A stretch of 64,000 nucleotides of DNA, from positions 3,697,001 to 3,761,000 of the forward strand of contig CANUEZ040000168.1 of assembly GCA_948099385.1 (NCBI GenBank). The letters run 5' to 3'. A program made the position numbers and the translations under genes. Origin of the DNA: Fasciola hepatica (taxonomy: Eukaryota; Platyhelminthes; Trematoda; Plagiorchiida; Fasciolidae). The notes beneath the pieces are model-generated. The model had not been told where the DNA came from. It saw nothing but the letters and a program-made list of their open reading frames with translations, and did not search any database. This document shows, piece after piece, positions 10,831 through 23,040 of the stretch; the first letter of the stretch is position 1, and each line of letters begins with the position of its first letter.

Positions 10831-11809
10831 TGACGGGCTCTGAGTGTCATATTTTTGGTGGCTTCTTAGCTCTTGCATATTGCAATTTTCAAATCCAGCT
10901 AGCTCATCAGTGAGGATTTTTTTTTTTGTAGTGGCGTCATTTCACACGTCGGTCACCGTCGTGTTTCTTATTATTTCACTCTTAAATCTTTCTCCCCGGA
11001 AAAACTGAAATCGTTCGATTATTTTGCCGGACTATTTGAAGCAATATTCATCCGTTATGTTGAACTCCGTCACGGGATCATATTGTATTTCGCCCTCGTC
11101 AAAAGACCAATTTCTTGACACTCGCCTAGCATCATCTCCAAGACAGGACAGAGCACAATATCTGAGAGTCAATGGGTCCCAAAAATAAATGCATCAGGAA
11201 AGGAAAATCTTAGAATTTCCCGGGACTCGTGAGGCTGTGTTGTGTACTTTGGGCACATGTTCATTGAAAGACAACTACCGGATTCTTCTGGTTTCCCCCA
11301 CATCAACTTTTGTGCTGACCGCTATAGCTAGGAAGAAGGCTTCTTTGCTGCCTAACCATCTCGTTTTATTAGTGCATAATGTAATGTTTATGTACGACTT
11401 CGAGCCTTGTACCGAATCGTTGAACATAACTTGTTGGTTTATCTGCTTTCTGTGATCAAATCTTTTGACTGAATGGTGTTGAGGCAAACCCAAGCTTGAT
11501 AGGAATCATCTCTTATCCTATTGTTCCACTCTCTAAGTGTTCACCGTTCCATTGTCTCAATCCTTGACTTCGATACTGGAAGGTGCAGCTTGCACATCAC
11601 GTGCTTCATCGAGATGACACTGGTCAGCTAGGAAAGATGGACCACGAACTGGTCCAGAATCAAACAATAATCTCATCAAATAGTTACCATGTTGCTAAAA
11701 AATTTAGCCCTGAGGGAGGTGCAAAGTCTCGGCTTTTTTTTCTTTTTCAACTTACATCTTATCAAATAACAATGGGACAATATTTCAAGAAAGGGGGTTG
11801 TGGCTAATT
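10831..11809. other. No gene recognised; possible gag scrap
   Basis: The minus strand near 10960-11010 gives ERFQFFRGERFKSE, which resembles the E-R-F-x-F-x-x-R conserved segment of K02A2.6-type Gag and would fit the element on its left. Otherwise only short open frames. Low certainty. Confidence 0.35.
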
Positions 11810-11912
11810 TGAAGTTGCCAACTGGGGAAAGAAATCGGTGGGGGAAGGATTCGAACCCATGACGGAAGGGCCTGAAGTGCGCCATGACGACCGTTTGACC
11901 ACCGCCGGTCCA
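11810..11912 (-). repeat. tRNA-derived SINE-like repeat, copy 1
   Basis: The minus strand reads GGACCGGCGGTGGTCAAACG at its start, with an A-box-like TGGTCAAACGG, and about 50 bases later GGTTCGAATCC, a perfect B box. Together these form an internal RNA polymerase III promoter. Related copies occur at 30312-30395 (plus) and 57485-57580 (minus), sharing the ACCGCCGGTC edge and the sequence after the B box. Confidence 0.65.
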
Positions 11913-11934
11913 GCCCTCGGACTCGAAAGGCCTG

Positions 11935-12456
11935 TGGAAATCGCATCTGGCGCTGGTATTTCATGCTCGCAGTTCGGAGTGACGAGTAAGACTGGTAGTA
12001 ATGTTGGCCTAATTAGCGGGATTTGGTTAGGTGCTATTGATGGCGGTTCAAGTGCTAGGTAATTCGATGGGGGTGACTACGTAGATTGAGACAGTGTAAG
12101 TCTGCCGGGGGGCTCGCGTTCTCGAAAGGCAGGTCTGAGGTGACCAATAGATATGGTGTCGATTCACCCGGTAATGTGGAGGGCAAACATTTTCGAGTTA
12201 CGCCCTATCACGTGAAACCGGCCCGTGTGAGTTGACATCAATAGCGATCGTACACTGTCATAACGGGGGAACATGTGTGTAGCTGTTTCTAACGCGGCTG
12301 AAGCGAGGCTCATGGTCATTTGTGCGCGTGGTGTACTTGACTTGAGCACTTGCATGCGCTGCGCAAGGCGCTGAGTGTAGCCACCGGAATCAATAATCAT
12401 CGTTAGTGAGGGGATTACTAACTCTTCTGGCAAACGAAAGGTGTAACCGAATAACT
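11935..12456 (-). pseudogene. pol: Integrase C-terminal remnant, CsRn1-like
   Basis: The 12164-12433 frame (90 residues) aligns with residues of the integrase at 858-2216: LPEELVIPS against LPGELVAPS, YTQRLAQRMQVLKSS against YAQRLKQHMRVLKAS, and THTGRFHVI against HTGPFRVI. DNA similarity to 930-1420 continues down to about 11935 and stops at about 12456. The DDE core is gone. Confidence 0.85.
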
Positions 12457-12739
12457 GCTCACCCGGTTATCACAGACACTGCAATCTTGAATCTAACCGG
12501 GAAGAAATTGCCGAGAAATCCTTCGATGCTGGCCACAAAGAGACCATAGTGTTCGAAAATCTTTTACAGCCTTTCAGTTCATACAAGTATTGACTATGCA
12601 CGGTGTGCGGTGATTCTGGTTGCTGCCTCCTCGCGACAGCCTTAATCGGAATCAATGAGAAAGGAAAGCAGTATTAATGGAGCAATAAAAGAAATACAAA
12701 TATTGGTATCTAGTCGATAAAGAAAGTTTGTGAGTACAA

Positions 12740-13330
12740 GAGGGCCACTGCTAGCGAGGCCTGGTCATTTCCTCGAACATATTTAACCAGTGGGTGGGAG
12801 GGTCTCTTGGACCCCACCCAGGAAGTCTATCACGCCTCAAATGGCCACGTTCACGGGTTAGGTTTTTAATACCTTTCTTCCATGTTATGGACTGGCCACC
12901 CCTACTTATCTTCTAACTGTTACCTGCCTCAGCAAACATTGCGGGCCAAGGAGTCCTGTCAGGGAACATGTGCAACACGTCCCAAACATAGCTTGGTAAC
13001 CTTTAGTGCTTCATCTAATAATTTGGTTCGTAAAACTAAGGCTCTTCCGCGAACCTCAGCTTTGCTTATACTGTATTCCCACCATGTTTGGGCCCTGGTA
13101 AGAAAAAATCGGTGTTCAAATACCGACAACCTTCGTATATCCTCTACCTGCAGTGACCATGACTCCGAACCATACAGAAGCACAGGTCTGACAGCCGCGC
13201 CGTACAATCGACCCTTGGTAGATAAACGGATGTCATATCTACCCCACAGATAACGCAGATTGGCAAATGCCACACGATCCCTCTGCATACGTAGACACCC
13301 CATCAGATATTTGACTTCCGAGTGAAATGC
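12740..13330 (-). pseudogene. LINE RT C-terminal fragment (fluke/tapeworm type)
   Basis: The open frame 12959-13303 reads ANLRYLWGRYDIRLSTKGRL, then VRPVLLYGSESW and FEHRF, and continues with frame breaks to GWPVHNM and RDRLPGWGPRDPPTHW near 12790. This is the conserved C-terminal tail following RT in the RTE/CR1-related LINEs abundant in flukes and tapeworms. The catalytic part of RT is absent: a 5'-truncated copy, inserted inside the old CsRn1 element. Sequence upstream of 13330 loses similarity. Confidence 0.85.
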
Positions 13331-13599
13331 AGCTGCCTATATAACAGAACTTAACTATCATGTGTACAATTACCCTAGATACTTTACCTTGACTTTATGC
13401 CGTCGGCTATCCTCTGGCAGGTACCTGCATGAAGCACTTATGAACGTGAGCATGTTGTAAGGTAAGCCCTTTAGTCAAATTTTCGTTACCAGTGGGTCGC
13501 CACCCGTTGTTAGCATTCATAAACATTTTCAGGGGGGGGGGGGTATTCTACCTAAAAGTTCACTGCCTTAAAGTAGTTTTCGTATACGACATTCCTCCA

Positions 13600-13850
13600 T
13601 CGAAGCTGGGCTAGTTCTGAGAATTTCTTCGAATGCCTCGTAATCCCGGGAAGAGAGGATTACATAACCTCGGTTGGTAGCCGGCTCGGTACCTGCCGGA
13701 AACGACTGGAATCATTAGTTATTTCGTATCAATGGTTTTAAATATTTGTGTTGATTCTAGTTCAGGTTGCTGATTGCCACGGTGTTCTGATAGCTGAGCT
13801 TGAAGTTACGATCGCAATCGTTTGATCACTAGTCGAGGTCACATTGTCAG
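13600..13850 (-). pseudogene. gag: Gag N-terminal remnant, CsRn1-like
   Basis: DNA similarity to 4590-4860 of the intact element: shared words such as CCTCGTAATCCCGGGAAGAG versus CCTCATAGCTTCGGGAAGAG, and the GGAAACGACTGG versus GAAACGGCTGG region. Frame is not maintained. Confidence 0.75.
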
Positions 13851-13954
13851 CGGCTGCGTGCTGTCGTCAGTGATCATCAATATTTATACGTTTGACATTA
13901 ATTTTGACGTTGAGGCTCCTAGACGACCTTGAACCCAAAGGTCGACGTTTTGTT

Positions 13955-14400
13955 TTTACGCATGATCTTATAAACGAAGTTCGAGCGCGTCTTGTGAACG
14001 TGTCTTCTATCCAGTCTCATAGCAAACTATCAACGAAATCTCCTCTATCGAACGAATAGCGAAGACTCGAGTAGATGGACAGATGCGAAAGTGTATTCTA
14101 TATATCGTGATACCGAAACAGTACTGAAAAAGAGAAATACCCGAAAAGCTAATGAACGCTACGATGAAGCAGAAGGCGAACCGAATACGTGTTCATTCGG
14201 CGACAAACTGAAAGTGAAAGTGATTCGAAAGCGAGGTTGACGGAAACCTCGGAAAAGTCAGTTCAGTAAGACGTACACAACCGAACAAAACAGTGAGATC
14301 GAAACCGAGATGTAGAAAAGATCGTAGAGAAAATAAATGTGAAACGGTGTCCAGAAAATGGTCATTTTCTCAGCGTGATCGAGGTCACTACAGTCTCTAC
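13955..14400 (-). repeat. PLE-associated terminal repeat, copy 1
   Basis: Matches 33060-33545 in inverse orientation over more than 400 bases with scattered substitutions (for example GAGAAAATGACCATTTTCTGGACACC versus the same with one change, split here to stay short: GAGAAAATGAC and TTTTCTGGACAC). It lies directly downstream of the PLE GIY-YIG fragment at 14599-14877, so it is probably the terminal repeat of that element. Confidence 0.65.
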
Positions 14401-14598
14401 TAAGCTAGCCTTTGACCTGAGGCGGCTGAAGTTCCTTCTGAGGAGCATGACTTCTTGTGCTTTGTGCTGTTGTTTCCATTCTCAACGTTTGAGTTCTCAG
14501 TGATTAATTTCTAAAGATGTATGGGCGTGAAAGCATTCAGATTTGGTAACACAGGCTGTATTATTTGAGTCAGCTGATTCCATTTCCGGCTTTCTTAC

Positions 14599-15610
14599 TC
14601 ACTTGAACCGTTTGCTGCTCATCGGACTGTACGCGTGGTCCATTTCAACATGTCTATTGATCGGGTAGTTTGAAGAGTACCAGGCTTCCAAACACTCTCT
14701 CGCATGCCTCGTAGTTCTTTGATCCAGGATTTTAACCTCATCCAGACTGAATTCGTGTCCTTGATCCTCGTAGACATATATAACAGAGAACGGATCACGT
14801 CCCTTTTGTAGCGAGTTTACTCTCGTGCATTCGACTGGCCACTTTTCTCCCGATTTGACCAATGTAGCACTTGTCACTGTCCATACATTAGATCTTGCAT
14901 ATAAAGTTCCTTTTTTCTTCGGTTTTGAGTTGTTCTTTTGCTTTTGAAATGAAGCCTCTCATGATTTTGGTTGGTCTGAGAGAAACTTTAGTGCCTTGAG
15001 ATTGAAGAAGTCTAACAGTTATTTCACACACGTTTTTGGTTCATGGTGGAGTGATCCTTTTGTTTGGTTGTATTCTTTGATTTATCTTCCTATCCATTCC
15101 CATGCACGGTTCTTCATATGAAGTTTCTTGGATATCTGTTTCGTCGGAACTTCTTGAAGAGATAGTTTTTTTTTTGAGTTTTCAGTTCCACTTTGCTGCA
15201 GTGGGTTTTAGCTCTCAGGGTCCGAATGCATGGCCTTTTATGGTGACTTGGGTGAATGCTGTGAAAACTTATTATTTGGTTCGTGTGTCTTTTTTCCCGA
15301 TACACGGATGCCTCCAGCGTGCCGTTGGCGTTTCTTTTAATTGCCACTTCCATAAATGCCCATTCTCCATTCTTCTCCGATTCCGTGATGAATTTGATGC
15401 CGTTGAGGATGTGATCGATTGTTGTTGTGTGTTTTCATCATCCAAGTTTCTGATGAAAAAAGTATCTTCCACGTATATGACCAAAAGTTTTGGGCTGAAT
15501 CCCTGGTAGTGCAGCGTTTTCCAGAGCCTGAATTACAGATTCAGCTAAAAATCCGGATATGGGTGAACCTGTTGCGACTTGGAGATGACTGAGTTTGAAT
15601 GTGTAAATTT
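14599..15610 (-). pseudogene. Penelope-like element RT and GIY-YIG remnant (second family)
   Basis: From right to left on the minus strand: RT motif ATGSPISGFLAESVIQALEN (15500-15600), a catalytic box YVEDTFF where PLEs have Y-V-D-D, SVYREKRHTNQIISFHS and RNRYPRNFI (15114-15353), then the end of the GIY-YIG domain GHEFSLDEVKILDQ and LEAWYSSN..INRHVEMDHAY (14599-14877). PLEs use RT and a GIY-YIG nuclease for target-primed insertion. Asp to Glu in the catalytic box and several frame changes mean it is dead. The sequence type (Poseidon/Perere-10-like) differs from the PLEs at 46 and 52 kb. Confidence 0.83.
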
Positions 15611-16044
15611 GTGACCAAAATTACCATGGCCGAACATAACCAATCAGCACTTAGCTGTACGCAGTTTGTATGTTGTTCGATGCCACAGGGCTGTTCGTTG
15701 TTCGTCCGCTTTCTTTAGGGACAACTGGTTCCCGCCAATTGAAAACCACACTTTTGACTGCTCTGCTTACGGACGGTTGAACCTTTAACTCCCTCAGCTA
15801 GTATCTCTTCCGGTGTCACTCCCAAACGTGAAAGTGAAAGGCATTGTTTCAATACAAACCGCCCTTCTCATATTCCACCGACTTTTACCGTCTTTAAGCA
15901 CGCGTCGAAACTTTTGGCTTGTTGGCTTTTTTATAGGTCATTCTCGGGATCTAGTTAGTACCTGTTACCCGGAGTACTAAAAACCCATCGGTGTTCCTTT
16001 GTTTTGTTTGTACACGTCACCATCAAATTTGAAATTTTCGAATT

Positions 16045-16330
16045 ACGAGACATGCAAAAATTACTAAAGAAGAGTGCTGGGAGATAGAAGCTGATGCGTC
16101 AAACACCACTCAATTCTACGGGTTACCGAAGTTGCACAAAGGAGGTATTCCAGTCAGATCCTGAATCTCCCTACCTTGCTCTCCAACGTATAACCTGGCT
16201 AAAGAACTATGGAGACGGTCGAAACCACTAAAGTGCGGATCAAATCACTCGGTCACCAATGCGCAGCAGTTTTTAGAAAATCTAAAAAAACCTAACCGAA
16301 GATTCATCATGCATTTAGAACGCTCAAATA
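16045..16330 (+). pseudogene. PLE RT N-terminal fragment on the opposite strand
   Basis: The plus strand reads TTQFYGLPKLHKGGIPVRS, then ISLPCSPTYNLAKELWRR and SNHSVTNAQQFLENLKKPNR. These are the conserved N-terminal RT motifs of PLEs (YGLPKxHKxxxPxRPI, TYNLAK). One stop interrupts the PVRP-IVS region. It faces the minus-strand PLE at 14599-15610 head to head, and may be a separate truncated copy or an inverted part of it. Confidence 0.78.
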
Positions 16331-16450
16331 CCACTGAAAACCACGGGAACTTTGTACGTATGTTTCACCCTCGTTAGGAATCACCAGCAGTACAAATCCA
16401 ACGAGCACCCCAACTGGGACTCGAAATCTGAGTGAACAATTGAAAATCGA
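16322..16450 (+). repeat. Box-B repeat family R, copy 1
   Basis: Matches 58960-59110 (TTAGGAATCACCAGCAG..., then GGGACTCGAAATCTGAG, GTGAACAATTG). The core GACTCGAA.C is the complement of a polymerase III B box. Confidence 0.6.
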
Positions 16451-16579
16451 TAGGGAAAAATATCGAAATTTCTACGTAAACGTGATATACTCAAAAATAC
16501 AGATGAAGCATAAGACTGAGTAAAACAAGTAAACTCATGTGACCTGGGAATCGCATCCGACTCTTGGATTGCGGGACTG

Positions 16580-16870
16580 GTTGCCTAACGATATTATTCC
16601 CCTAGAAACCGCGTTTGTCTGTTTTTTCTACAACGTGTAGACTGTAATGTCCGACACTATTTGAACACGATAGCCGGAATGGTATTTCCCAAGAACCGCG
16701 AGAAAGCGAGGGCAATAGGGAGCAAAATCTGTAGGTGTGTATTTGCGAGACCTTGCACGGGGAATATACCAGAGAAACGGTCAAGTGGCCACAGCTCTCG
16801 GCACCCAACGTCCAGTTGAGCAGTATGCTGAATAAATGAATAAAGTCGTGTCTCGCTAGAGAGGTCTCCT
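16580..16870 (-). repeat. Diverged CsRn1-like 5' LTR with adjoining primer site
   Basis: Shared blocks with 5107-5414 include GTGTGTATTTG.GAG, AACGGTCAA.TGGCCAC and GAGAA. GCGAG-type stretches in order. The preceding 16530-16575 resembles the primer-site region of the intact element (AACTCATGTGACCTG versus AACTCACGTGACTTG). Boundaries are approximate. Confidence 0.68.
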
Positions 16871-18107
<1,237 letters not shown>

Positions 18108-19360
18108 TAAACAATGGTGTCCTTTGTAATTTTTGGCAACTTAGCGTAGTATCATTTGTACAAACTGGAATTCAACCGTATGCTGGCATTTGGACCGAAG
18201 TGATCCCAAATATTTTGGACAGACGGTGCATAAATGTTTTGTCCTTTCATCTCAGCACGCATCTTCGTCTACGCCAGTTTGCTAATGTTATCTTAAATGG
18301 GCACGATTCCTCGAATAGTGGCACACTTCTGAAGCTCACAGTAAATACTATCTCGAAATCAGTAATGATAAAGTTTATCATCAAATAACTTCGTTCATAT
18401 GGGTAGAGTTCTTTTTTCTCTTACATATTATGAATGGTTATTCAGGACTAACGCCCAGATAATGTTAACTTTGTAAACCAAGTGTTAAAAATCGAGTCTT
18501 CGCTCGGTATGTACTATATTCCATCAGTCGACCGTTGCCAGCTAAATGTAAACAATCAGCCTTACCTGTCCAGTGCATCATGTGTACTTGTGTGCATACC
18601 TGACTCGGATTTCGCACGATGGTATGCAATGGGCGGTTTCTGCCGAATCATCCACTAAACAAATTAGCATAATGGTCGACACGTTTCCGCTCCGGCTTAC
18701 CTAGATCCTTTGGATTTTGGAAGGCCATGAGATTGTGTGAATACGACAGAGTGTGACACGGTTCATGTGTGACTGCCAATTGTAGACTTGGGTGTGGCTT
18801 CCAGGATAGTTTCCACATTCCCCTTCTGGACAAACTTAGACGTAATCGTGAATGACAAACAGCGAGAGGGAAGGCGGGGAATGTTCCACAAGTGTAAACT
18901 ATGCGGTATGCGATAAGATGTCTACCATCATTTACATTTCATCACGAGAAATATTTTTGTTGATAACGCAGACTGAATAGAGCATGGTTCTCGTTGTTTT
19001 CAGTACTACGTGATAGGTGGTCCTTAAGCTGTGGAGTTTCTCACAAATAATATAATCTAAAACAAAATGAATTGCTTTTAGTTGCCGAAATACCCAAGTA
19101 GCAGGCCAGTGGAAGTCAGATGGCCATCTATCTTTGTGGAACTTAGACCCTGACGTGCAGAGTCCGACACTGGCAATACACCGGATCCGGACCGGAATAG
19201 GACGGGTTCCTTTGCATGACCGAGAACTTGCCGGTGATATCGCGGAAATGCCACCGGTAAATGCTACCAGTAAAAGGTCAACAGACGAAAATGAATGTAC
19301 GACTCTGTACTCTTCATTCCGTTACACCCTGAACTGGCACCTCGCAATCCTAGGTTAAAT
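18108..19360. other. No gene recognised
   Basis: No coding motif found. The right part (19100-19360) adjoins the gypsy integrase remnant on the right and may contain its unrecognisable C-terminal end. Confidence 0.45.
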
Positions 19361-19369
19361 TCATAGTTT

Positions 19370-19720
19370 ATCTACCCTCATTAGGTGGCAGTACGTGGTG
19401 TATTTCTGTAATCAACGCAGAAGTACGGGACACTTCCCATTTTTCTCCTCCAATACTTATAGTTTGGATGACCTCTTTCTGTATGTGGCGCGGGCATTCT
19501 GTCCTGTCCTTAGCCACAGTAATGTACGGAACAATCCGCACATGGTGAACTCCGTCCATTGGAAGATAATTTTAAAATTCGTTGGTGTAAAATTGAGAAC
19601 CATCGTCAGTGACTATTTCTTCAGGCAAACGGATGCTCGCGAGCCGGTGTTACAACGGCCACATATTTATTTTAGTATTGATTTCTTCATTCAGAAAGGC
19701 TTTTGACCACTTAGTGTAGA
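19370..19720 (-). pseudogene. pol: Gypsy integrase core remnant
   Basis: The minus strand gives FYTKWSKAFLNEEI, then LPEEIVTDDGSQFYTNEF with the second catalytic Asp (usual V-x-D-N-G-x-Q-F), then MDGVHHVRIVPYI. The first Asp and the Glu regions are not clear; the Glu position is disrupted (TECPRHIQKEV where AERFVQTFK is usual). Confidence 0.7.
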
Positions 19721-20025
19721 AACAAGTGGTAATGAACAGAAACATTCTCTTAGCGATGAGAGGAGTTTTCAAGTGGTTTCATACTATCATTCTCAACACT
19801 AGCCAAAAGGTCCCACAGGGCAATCAATGGGATGAATAGGTGCATTCAATGGTTTGGAGCTTTTACCAGAAGGCCGGCATGGTGCACATTCTCTCACTGA
19901 AGCCTAAATACTGGAGCTGAAAGGTAGCCGCCAGCTGTACTTGCTTATGCGTGCCTTCGTTCGCAAGATACGAGGGTGTCCCTGGAGCCCAGTCGGTATG
20001 ACGGCAGGGACCAAACTTTCCGGTA

Positions 20026-20690
20026 TTACAAGCAGATCGATCTCATGACACAGTCGTTAACTACTGACGGATCTGTTTCAGCGACTTTATATAGTGATAC
20101 TTCGTGTTGTAGCTGTTTTCTATATGGCCATTTGGAGGAAGCGTAAGTACAGACGGGTTTCGGAACTGGATCCTCGTCTGTGTACTTCTGAACCTCGCTA
20201 AGCGTAACCGTTTTATAGTTCATTTCATTGATAAGTGAACACGTTTTACCGACTTCGAAGTGTCCGTTCTCGCCTGCATTCCCCAAAGGAAGACGAGAAA
20301 AAGCAGGTCAGCTACTTGGTTGTTTCGTTCAGCACTATCAACCATATCAAAACTGTAATTCAACAGTGAAGCGTACAGACAACTGATACGTATGGGGCGT
20401 GGGCCTTTGCTATCACGGCCACATAGGTAGATCAAAAAGGCGTGATCAGTGTGCTAAGCAGAACGCCATCCAAAAAAGCAGAGGTGCTACTTCTCTTATG
20501 CCCAAACACATGCGACAGCCTCCTTCTCACCGATGGAGAAATTTCGCTCCGCAGAAGATAGAGACCATTAGGCATAAGCAACTACCTTCTCTAAGCCACT
20601 TTGTAACTGCGATAACAGAACTCCAGTCCCGAAATCAGAAGCCTCTGTAAAAAGTACGTGAGACAGCTCTCATCAAAACAGCTACCATGG
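20026..20690 (-). pseudogene. pol: Gypsy RNase H and connection remnant
   Basis: Reading down the minus strand: TEASDFGTGVLLSQL (first Asp region, TDAS changed to TEAS), SSAERNFSIGEKEAVACVWA with the Glu, a stop-interrupted stretch, TDHAFLIYL, then ISCLYASLLNYSFDMVDSAE and NNQVADLLF, the usual V-x-x-A-D-x-L-S-R connection. The leading Asp at TDH is still present. Confidence 0.8.
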
Positions 20691-21079
20691 GAGTTGATGC
20701 GACCAGTTGACGAACAGAATAAAAAGCACACTATTTTTCCTTATTCCAAACAAATTCGTAGCCATCTCATGTTAGCCTACTTGAAGGTCCCAAAGCGGTT
20801 GCGAAATGTTTTGAAATTTCGTAGATAGTAAGCACAAAGGTGTAAAAAGGTTTGACTTGGTCAACGGTTACTGGCTCCTGGCATTCCAAGACAGTTTCTG
20901 TGCTCTCTTCACTGGGTCCCACTCTAACCGATGGAATTACATGACCTGGAAACCCAATTTCCTATGCATCTAATTGGCATTTTCCTAAATTCGAAAGAAA
21001 ATTAAGTTCGTTTAGGCGAAGTAATACACTTTTCGGACAGCAATTGAAAATATCCGCCAAGAGACATAACAACGTATAG

Positions 21080-22200
21080 GCGAACACTTTCGGGACAGTA
21101 GGGAACAAATCATCGAGGCATGAGGCTTTTTTGGTCGTCAGAGTACTCAGATGTATCCAGAGAACCCAAATCCTTGCTGAGTTTTTTGATCTCAGCGTAA
21201 CGGTTCTCGATCCTGGAATTACTTCCCCAAAGCTTTTTCATAGCATGCCGCATTTCCCGAAAACTGGAGTTTCCTAGACTGGTATCTGTATAAAGGCTAT
21301 CGAGGCCTTCGATTTACAATTTTATCAGCTGAGCGGTCCGCTTGACTTCAGACTTTGCCCGTTTATGTAGGCCTGTTCTTTCCTCCTGCATGGTTTTGTA
21401 AGTAAAGGAAAGGAAAATCTATGAGTCTGTACATAGGTGATTCCAAACGGACAAACATTTTGGAAACAAAAATTAGGGTAGTCAATAAGATACTCACAAA
21501 ACACTGAGCGATTTCGATTACAAAACTAGACAAAATCGGTGGAATTCACAACAGTTAGTAGATGTACTGGGTTTTCAGAAGGGCAGTTTCCCTGTCTGAC
21601 AGTTATGTATGTTTGTCTTAGTGATGCGTATCGCTTTTTCTTCTCACAGGCTTTTGGGCAAACTCTCAGAAGGCAGTGATCAGAACTGTTCAATAGCGCA
21701 TTTGGTTGGAACTTAAATAATCCTACTTTTTTGTAAAAACAAAATTTAGGCGTGCATCATTTCTGGTAGGTGAATGTACTAAATTTGTCAGACCGAGTAT
21801 CATAAAGAAAGTTGTATCAAATCTGTTGAAATCACCACCGAAAGTACACAGAGATTCATCTAACTCCGAGATAATTGAAGTAGGTAGGAGATTAAAAAAC
21901 TCTCTCAGCTCATTTTCCATTATATTTGAGGTTAGTTAAGTGTTACTAATAAGTATAAGTCAAACCCGTTTAGAAAATATGGCTTTCATTCGACAAAGTG
22001 ACGAATTATCTTTTCGGTTGAGTATTCCTAAACCAACTTGATTGTCTGGCTCCATCTTGTTTCCACGTAAATGATAACTCTACCACCGCGATGTTGAAGC
22101 CTTTTACACATCTCACACGGTCTTACCCAGGCAGTTTAGGACAGTTAACGAACTGGCAAAATCTCGCATTATTTACCTTTGTTTTGTACTGTCCATCTGA
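21080..22200 (-). pseudogene. LINE apurinic-type endonuclease fragment (jockey/CR1 type)
   Basis: The minus strand reads RGGRVIIYVE (near 22080), then the open frame 21723-21920 with CTFGGDFNRFDTTF, where GDFN is the endonuclease catalytic motif, LTNLVHSPTRNDARLNFVFT and, in the next piece, NSSDHCLLRV (S-D-H motif). Left of it comes a linker-like basic region (21130-21390). The endonuclease nicks target DNA to prime reverse transcription. RT does not follow on this strand. Confidence 0.78.
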
Positions 22201-22299
22201 ATAAAAGGTACTCAGTGCGTCAAATCTTCTGAGATAAAGTTGATCTACTTTTGTATGATTGTCATCGGAGACCTCACTACGGATGACCCTGGATTTCGG

Positions 22300-23040
22300 T
22301 GGGGATTACCCCTGAAGGTACAATATGTAAAGCCGAATCCTACGGTTGGATAGGCTCACGGTTGTCCATGCGAGTCTCAGAAACAGTCATCACGAAACGC
22401 TTTCATCCAATAGCCTTAACATTTACGGTGTTGAAACTACTTACCAAGGCTATCCCCTATAGTCTACTCTTACACATGAAGGTCTTTATGACCCGATCCA
22501 GCCTGCATATCCATCAGCCAGATGCACTTTAGACGATGAAGCGTTCTTCGTTCATTCTATAGGGAAATCTTTGAATAACTAATTGAAATTGCTCAGATAT
22601 ATTCTCCTAGATTAATTTTCCGTTTTGGCTCTATGCTTCGATCATGGATCGTCATCCAATTAGGTTAATCTGGATGCCCACAACTTGTGCTGGCCTGAAC
22701 AGCTAATTGATTCACTGAAAGGATGATGTGCACCAAACTAGGAAATCATTCTTAAACACCCTTGACCAACAGTCCGGAGTGCGCCGAGGCACTGTCCACC
22801 TCCAAAAATTCGTTTTCTGCACATATCCGTGATCCGTATCCCAACTTCCTTACTAAGATTTCAATGGGCATAGAAAATTTTGTTGTGTACCACACCATTT
22901 ACAACTCTTGTGATTCATATACATTTGAAATAAATCAGCAAACGTCTGACACTCTTTCATCCAGCCTGGTGTCACTCTTAATCCGTCGAAAATTTCGAGG
23001 TGCTTCTTTTTCGCCTTTCCCGTTCAGCTTTCCGCGCTGA
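22300..23040 (+). pseudogene. LINE reverse transcriptase fragment (jockey/CR1 type)
   Basis: Plus strand: FHPIALTFTVLKLLTKAI (usual YRPISLTS...KxxE), HIHQPDAL, then with frame breaks NTLDQQSGVRRGTV (usual S-G-V-P-Q-G-T-V-L-S-P) near 22740-22800 and further weak similarity to about 23040. The catalytic Y/F-A-D-D box cannot be identified. It lies back to back with the endonuclease fragment at 21080-22200 but on the other strand. Confidence 0.7.

Larger units (their letters stand above)
11935..16870 (-). mobile_element. Older CsRn1-like copy, dismembered by nested insertions
   Basis: Pieces in the same order and strand as the 1-5414 element: integrase C-terminal region (11935-12456), Gag N-terminal region (13600-13850), leader and primer-site region (about 16450-16580) and 5' LTR (16580-16870). 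Between them lie a LINE 3' end (12740-13330), PLE sequence in both orientations (13955-15610 and 16045-16330) and a box-B repeat (16322-16450). RT and RNase H are missing and no left LTR was found. Confidence 0.72.
19370..21000 (-). mobile_element. Degraded third Ty3/gypsy lineage (RT thumb, RNase H, integrase)
   Basis: Minus-strand pol remnant in gypsy order. RT end with IGF-GHVIPSVRVGP-type motif and a DQVKPFLHLCAYYLRNF thumb segment (20780-20980), RNase H (20026-20690), then integrase (19370-19720). No LTRs found. Frame breaks are frequent. The RNase H sequence is unlike the two other gypsy elements here, so the window samples at least three gypsy lineages besides CsRn1. Confidence 0.78.

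Noticed and set aside
12457..12680. PLE nuclease end on the plus strand (EEIAEKSFDAGHK)
   Set aside because: Only a short resemblance to the A-F-x-x-G-H motif with no further support.
15102..15509. 135-residue plus-strand frame
   Set aside because: Antisense of PLE RT, whose motifs are on the minus strand.
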